A stretch of 64,000 bases of DNA, from positions 112,151 through 176,150 of the forward strand of contig DATNLZ010000068.1 of NCBI GenBank assembly GCA_035602605.1, in the 5' to 3' direction. The stretch comes from DASQHY01 sp035602605 (lineage in GTDB: Bacteria > Acidobacteriota > Terriglobia > Acidiferrales > UBA7541). Below the pieces are notes generated by a model. The model searched no databases. It saw only the letters and a list, made by a program, of their open reading frames with translations, and was not told where the DNA came from. Shown here piece by piece: positions 60,933 through 64,000 of the stretch. Position 1 is the stretch's first letter; each line of letters starts with the position of its first letter. The position numbers and the translations under genes were made by a program.

Positions 60933-62647
60933 CCACTAAGTACGAAACTCACGAGCACGACGTTCTCATCATCGGCGCGGGTGGCGCCGGCCTCCGTGCC
61001 GCCATCGAAGCTCTGGCCAAAGGCGCCTCGGTCGGCGTCGTCTGTAAATCCCTGCTCGGCAAGGCGCACACGGTCATGGCCGAAGGCGGGATCGCCGCCG
61101 CGATGGCTAACGTGGACGCGGCCGACAACTGGTGTACTCACTTCCGTGACACCATGCGTGGCGGCAAAATGCTCAACAACTGGCGCATGGCTCAGCTGCA
61201 CGCGCAGGAATCTCCCGACCGTGTCCGAGAGCTCGAACAGTGGGGCGCCCTGTTTGATCGCACCGACGACGGTCGCATTCTTCAGCGCGCTTTTGGGGGC
61301 CACACTTTCAAGCGTCTCTGCCACGTCGGCGACCGCACCGGCCTTGAGATGATCCGAACGCTTCAGGACCGCGGCGTTTCGCTGGGCTTCGACGTCTACA
61401 TGGAATGCGCCGTTACACGACTGCTCATCGACGCCGGGCGTATCATCGGCGCGTTCGGCTACTGGCGCGAGCATGGCCGCTTCGTCGTCTTCAAGGCGAA
61501 ATCCGTCGTCATCGCCACGGGCGGCATCGGCAAGGCTTGGCGCATTACTTCTAATTCTTGGGAATATACCGGCGACGGTATGTCGCTCGCCTGCGAAGCC
61601 GGCGCCGAGCTGATGGACATGGAATTTGTGCAATTCCATCCCACTGGCATGGTATGGCCACCTGGCGTGCAGGGCATTCTCGTGACCGAAGCGGTTCGCG
61701 GTGAAGGCGGTATCCTCCGCAACAAGTTGAACGAGCGCTTCATGGAAAAGTACGACCCCAAGAAAATGGAGCTCTCGACGCGCGATGTTGTCGCTCGCGC
61801 CATTTACACTGAGGTGCGCGAGGGCCGTGGCACCGAGCACGGCGGCGCCTATCTCGACATCTCCCACAAGCCGGCCGAATACGTGAAGCGTAAGCTGCCC
61901 AGCATGTACCACCAATTCCGCGAGCTCGCCGATGTGGACATTACCAAAGGTCCGATGGAAGTGGGCCCTACCTGCCATTACATGATGGGAGGTATTCGCG
62001 TGAACCCCGAAACCGCCGCCTGCACTCTGCCGGGCCTATTCGCTGCGGGCGAAGCTGCTGCTGGGCTCCACGGTTCGAATCGCCTCGGTGGAAATTCGCT
62101 TTCTGATTTGCTCGTTTTTGGGTGTCGCGCGGGCCGCGGCGCTGCCCAGTACGCCAATGATCACCCAGCCCCGTCCCTTGATTCCACGCAGATCGAGCAG
62201 GCCGAGCGCGAAATGGTGGCTCCCTTTGAAAGAACCGGTGGGGAGAGTCCCTATGCCATTCACCACGATTTGCAGGAGACGATGCAAAACCTCGTCGGCA
62301 TTTACCGCAATGAAGAAGACCTGAAGGAGGCGCTCACGGAGCTCGGAAGTCTAAAGGACCGTGTGGCCCGGTGTCATGTGGCAGGCTCGCGCCTGTTCAA
62401 TCCCGGGTGGCACCTCGCGCGCGACCTTTGCTCCATGCTGCTCGTTTCCGAAGCCGTAACTCGCAGCGCTTTGGCGCGCCAGGAAAGCCGCGGCGCTCAC
62501 AGCCGTATTGACTTTCCCGATCTCGATGCAGCGTGGGGGAAAAAAAACAACGTCATAATCCGCGACGGGGACTCGTTAACGCTTCGCGCATCACCGGTCC
62601 CAGAAATACCTGCCGATCTAAAGCAGATTCTGGCCGAGGACAGTTAG
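60929..62647 (+). CDS. sdhA: Succinate dehydrogenase / fumarate reductase flavoprotein subunit
   Basis: A 572-residue FAD subunit. It shows the dinucleotide-binding IIGAGGAGLRAA (about 14-25), HTVMAEGGIAAAM with the His-FAD linkage region, the substrate segment FHPTGMVWPPGVQGILVTEA and the C-terminal CRAGRGAAQ region. It begins with GTG 60929, overlapping the anchor gene stop by four bases (GTGA). It oxidises succinate to fumarate, passing electrons to the iron-sulfur subunit. Confidence 0.93.
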   Translation: MTTKYETHEHDVLIIGAGGAGLRAAIEALAKGASVGVVCKSLLGKAHTVMAEGGIAAAMANVDAADNWCTHFRDTMRGGKMLNNWRMAQLHAQESPDRVRELEQWGALFDRTDDGRILQRAFGGHTFKRLCHVGDRTGLEMIRTLQDRGVSLGFDVYMECAVTRLLIDAGRIIGAFGYWREHGRFVVFKAKSVVIATGGIGKAWRITSNSWEYTGDGMSLACEAGAELMDMEFVQFHPTGMVWPPGVQGILVTEAVRGEGGILRNKLNERFMEKYDPKKMELSTRDVVARAIYTEVREGRGTEHGGAYLDISHKPAEYVKRKLPSMYHQFRELADVDITKGPMEVGPTCHYMMGGIRVNPETAACTLPGLFAAGEAAAGLHGSNRLGGNSLSDLLVFGCRAGRGAAQYANDHPAPSLDSTQIEQAEREMVAPFERTGGESPYAIHHDLQETMQNLVGIYRNEEDLKEALTELGSLKDRVARCHVAGSRLFNPGWHLARDLCSMLLVSEAVTRSALARQESRGAHSRIDFPDLDAAWGKKNNVIIRDGDSLTLRASPVPEIPADLKQILAEDS

Positions 62648-62659
62648 CGGAGGTTCGCC

Positions 62660-63397
62660 ATGACCGAAGCAATCCTGCACGTTTTCCGCGGCACTAATGA
62701 AGCGGGCGGCACCGCAGAGTACCGCGTCCCTATCGCGCCCGGCATGGTCGTCCTCGACGCTCTTCATTACGTCCAGTCGCACCTCGCGCCCGATCTGGCG
62801 GTTCGCTGGAACTGCAAGGCAGGCAGGTGCGGTTCTTGTTCCGCGGAAGTGAATGGCCGCCCGCGCCTCACTTGCAAAACCCGCATGGACACCCTAGCGC
62901 TTGAGAAACCCGTCACCATCTTGCCGATGAAGGCGTTCCCGGTTATCAAAGACCTGGTCACCGACGTCTCGTGGAACTACAGCGTGAACAAGAAAATTCC
63001 CGCTTTCGAGCCACGCGCCGGGGTGGAATGGAAAATGTCCCAGCAGGACCTGGACCGCGTCCAAGAGTTTCGCAAGTGCATCGAGTGCTTCCTCTGCCAG
63101 AACGTGTGCCACGTTCTCCGTGACCACCACAAGAAAGAACAATTCGGAGGCCCGCGCTTTTTCGTCCGCGTTGCCGCCCTCGAAATGCATCCCCTCGACG
63201 GTCGGAATCGCGCAGCGCTGCTCAAGGAGGAGCTCGGCATCGGCTTGTGCAACATCACCAAATGCTGCACCGAGGTGTGTCCCGAGGAGATTCGCATCAC
63301 CGACAACGCTATCATTCCCCTTAAGGAGCGCGTCGTGGATCGCTTCTACGATCCGCTCGTCATGCTTGTCCGCAAAGTCCGCGGCGCGAAGGACTGA
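62660..63397 (+). CDS. sdhB: Succinate dehydrogenase / fumarate reductase iron-sulfur subunit
   Basis: A 245-residue subunit. The [2Fe-2S] ligands are in NCKAGRCGSCSAEVNG and TCKT. The C-terminal clusters are in CIECFLCQNVC and CNITKCCTEVCPEEIRI. It carries electrons from the FAD subunit to the membrane anchor and quinone. A strong ribosome-binding site (GCGGAGG) lies ahead of the ATG. Confidence 0.93.
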   Translation: MTEAILHVFRGTNEAGGTAEYRVPIAPGMVVLDALHYVQSHLAPDLAVRWNCKAGRCGSCSAEVNGRPRLTCKTRMDTLALEKPVTILPMKAFPVIKDLVTDVSWNYSVNKKIPAFEPRAGVEWKMSQQDLDRVQEFRKCIECFLCQNVCHVLRDHHKKEQFGGPRFFVRVAALEMHPLDGRNRAALLKEELGIGLCNITKCCTEVCPEEIRITDNAIIPLKERVVDRFYDPLVMLVRKVRGAKD

Positions 63398-63420
63398 CGC
63401 TGCGCCGCGAAGGAGGCTTT

Positions 63421-63930
63421 ATGGATCTCCGCCTGAAATCCATCTCCAAGGCTGGCTTTGCTGAGGCCATCGCCAAAGTCGAGCTCTACCGCTACCTCAA
63501 CGAGCCCGAGGAAGCGGAATCTATCTGTCTCGACATTCTGGCCGTCGATTCCGAGCACCAACTCGCGCGACGCTTGCTCGGTCTCACGATCACCGATCAG
63601 TTCACCGGCGCGCCCGGTGACCGCTACGCCGAAGTCGAGCGCATCTTCCATGTGCTGCGCGATCCTTACGAACGCCTCTACTATACGGGCCTTCTCCTCG
63701 AGCGACGGGTCAAGGCCCAGCTACGCGCTGGCCGCCCCGCCTACTCCCTCGTTCCGCTTCTCGAAGAAGCGATGAACTGTTTCGCTGAAGCCGAAAAAAT
63801 CCGCCCGAAGGGCAATGACGATGCCATACTCCGATGGAACAGTTGCGTCCGGCTGTTCCAGGCCCGCGCTGACTTCACCGTCGAACGTCCAATTCTCTCT
63901 CTGGACATGGACGACACGCCGCCCCACTGA
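63421..63930 (+). CDS. TPR-like protein after the succinate dehydrogenase genes
   Basis: A 169-residue, mostly helical protein with TPR-like segments (LNEPEEAESICLDILAVDSE, LEEAMNCFAEAEKIRP). The ATG follows GAAGGAGG at a good distance, 23 bases after sdhB, so it is probably the last gene of the operon. It could be an assembly factor, but no family is recognised with confidence. Confidence 0.72.
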   Translation: MDLRLKSISKAGFAEAIAKVELYRYLNEPEEAESICLDILAVDSEHQLARRLLGLTITDQFTGAPGDRYAEVERIFHVLRDPYERLYYTGLLLERRVKAQLRAGRPAYSLVPLLEEAMNCFAEAEKIRPKGNDDAILRWNSCVRLFQARADFTVERPILSLDMDDTPPH

Positions 63931-64000
63931 ACGACTCCAACCTCTGTCGTTATGACTATTCTCTGCCCGGTGGCTGACGTTCTCGCCAAACCGCGCTCTT

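Noticed and set aside
1..64000. CRISPR arrays, insertion sequences, prophage or rRNA/tRNA genes
   Set aside because: No spaced direct repeats, transposase or integrase genes, or conserved rRNA/tRNA cores were seen on reading.

Overview
This looks like one continuous piece of chromosome from a soil-type member of the Acidobacteriota (Terriglobia-like), at roughly 55-60% GC. The assignment is inferred from gene flavour: many secreted or lipidated proteins of acidobacterial type, lpxB (so a Gram-negative envelope), ECF sigma/anti-sigma pairs, PilZ proteins, and a single-anchor succinate dehydrogenase. No rRNA, tRNA, CRISPR array, insertion sequence or prophage is visible.

Layout. 0.3-6.1 kb: a CBS-domain protein, a secreted HELAH metalloprotease-like protein, and the mrfB-mrfA (yprB-yprA) DNA-repair pair, with a perfect 16-bp parS-like site inside mrfA. 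6.3-13.1 kb: an MFS carrier with a CusF-like lipoprotein, a fused 2-oxoacid dehydrogenase E1, and PspC, DoxX and SH3 proteins. 13.1-15.1 kb: an ornithine-cyclodeaminase-like enzyme and an ECF sigma/anti-sigma pair. 15.2-27.2 kb: a co-directional aromatic/acyl-CoA catabolic block. It runs from a TetR regulator with a PaaR-like operator through enoyl-CoA hydratase, aldehyde dehydrogenase, a Mug-like glycosylase, PaaG-like isomerase, BoxB/PaaA-like di-iron oxygenase, rhodanese and a small ArsC/Spx-like protein. It ends with the three subunits of a 4-hydroxybenzoyl-CoA-reductase-type enzyme, an amidohydrolase and a one-domain 3-hydroxyacyl-CoA dehydrogenase.

27.3-35.6 kb: macro domain, NDUFAF7-like methyltransferase, an M1-like peptidase without its zinc motif, a gene-poor kilobase, and an S9 peptidase. 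35.9-42.2 kb (minus strand): lipoprotein, heterodimeric ABC exporter and lpxB with 4-bp overlaps. 42.2-48.5 kb (minus strand): a PilZ/coiled-coil giant, a DUF962 protein, and the classic recR-ebfC-dnaX replication/repair set with the SRP RNA just upstream. 49-57 kb: an outer-envelope protein, an orphan NtrC-type regulator, two M50 proteases, and between them a 1001-residue secreted beta-propeller/discoidin/FKBP fusion. 58-64 kb: a beta-helix protein, a PilZ protein and a succinate dehydrogenase operon.

The strongest find is the ArsC/Spx-like gene at 21422-21775. Its frame is interrupted by a TGA exactly where the first cysteine of the CxxC active site belongs. A 7-bp hairpin with a GGUC loop, the same apical sequence as the E. 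coli fdhF SECIS, begins 14 nt after that TGA. This gene is best read as a selenoprotein (U-T-S-C active site). The next most interesting points are the pairing of an oxygen-sensitive type of 4-hydroxybenzoyl-CoA reductase with a BoxB-like oxygenase, and the parS site.
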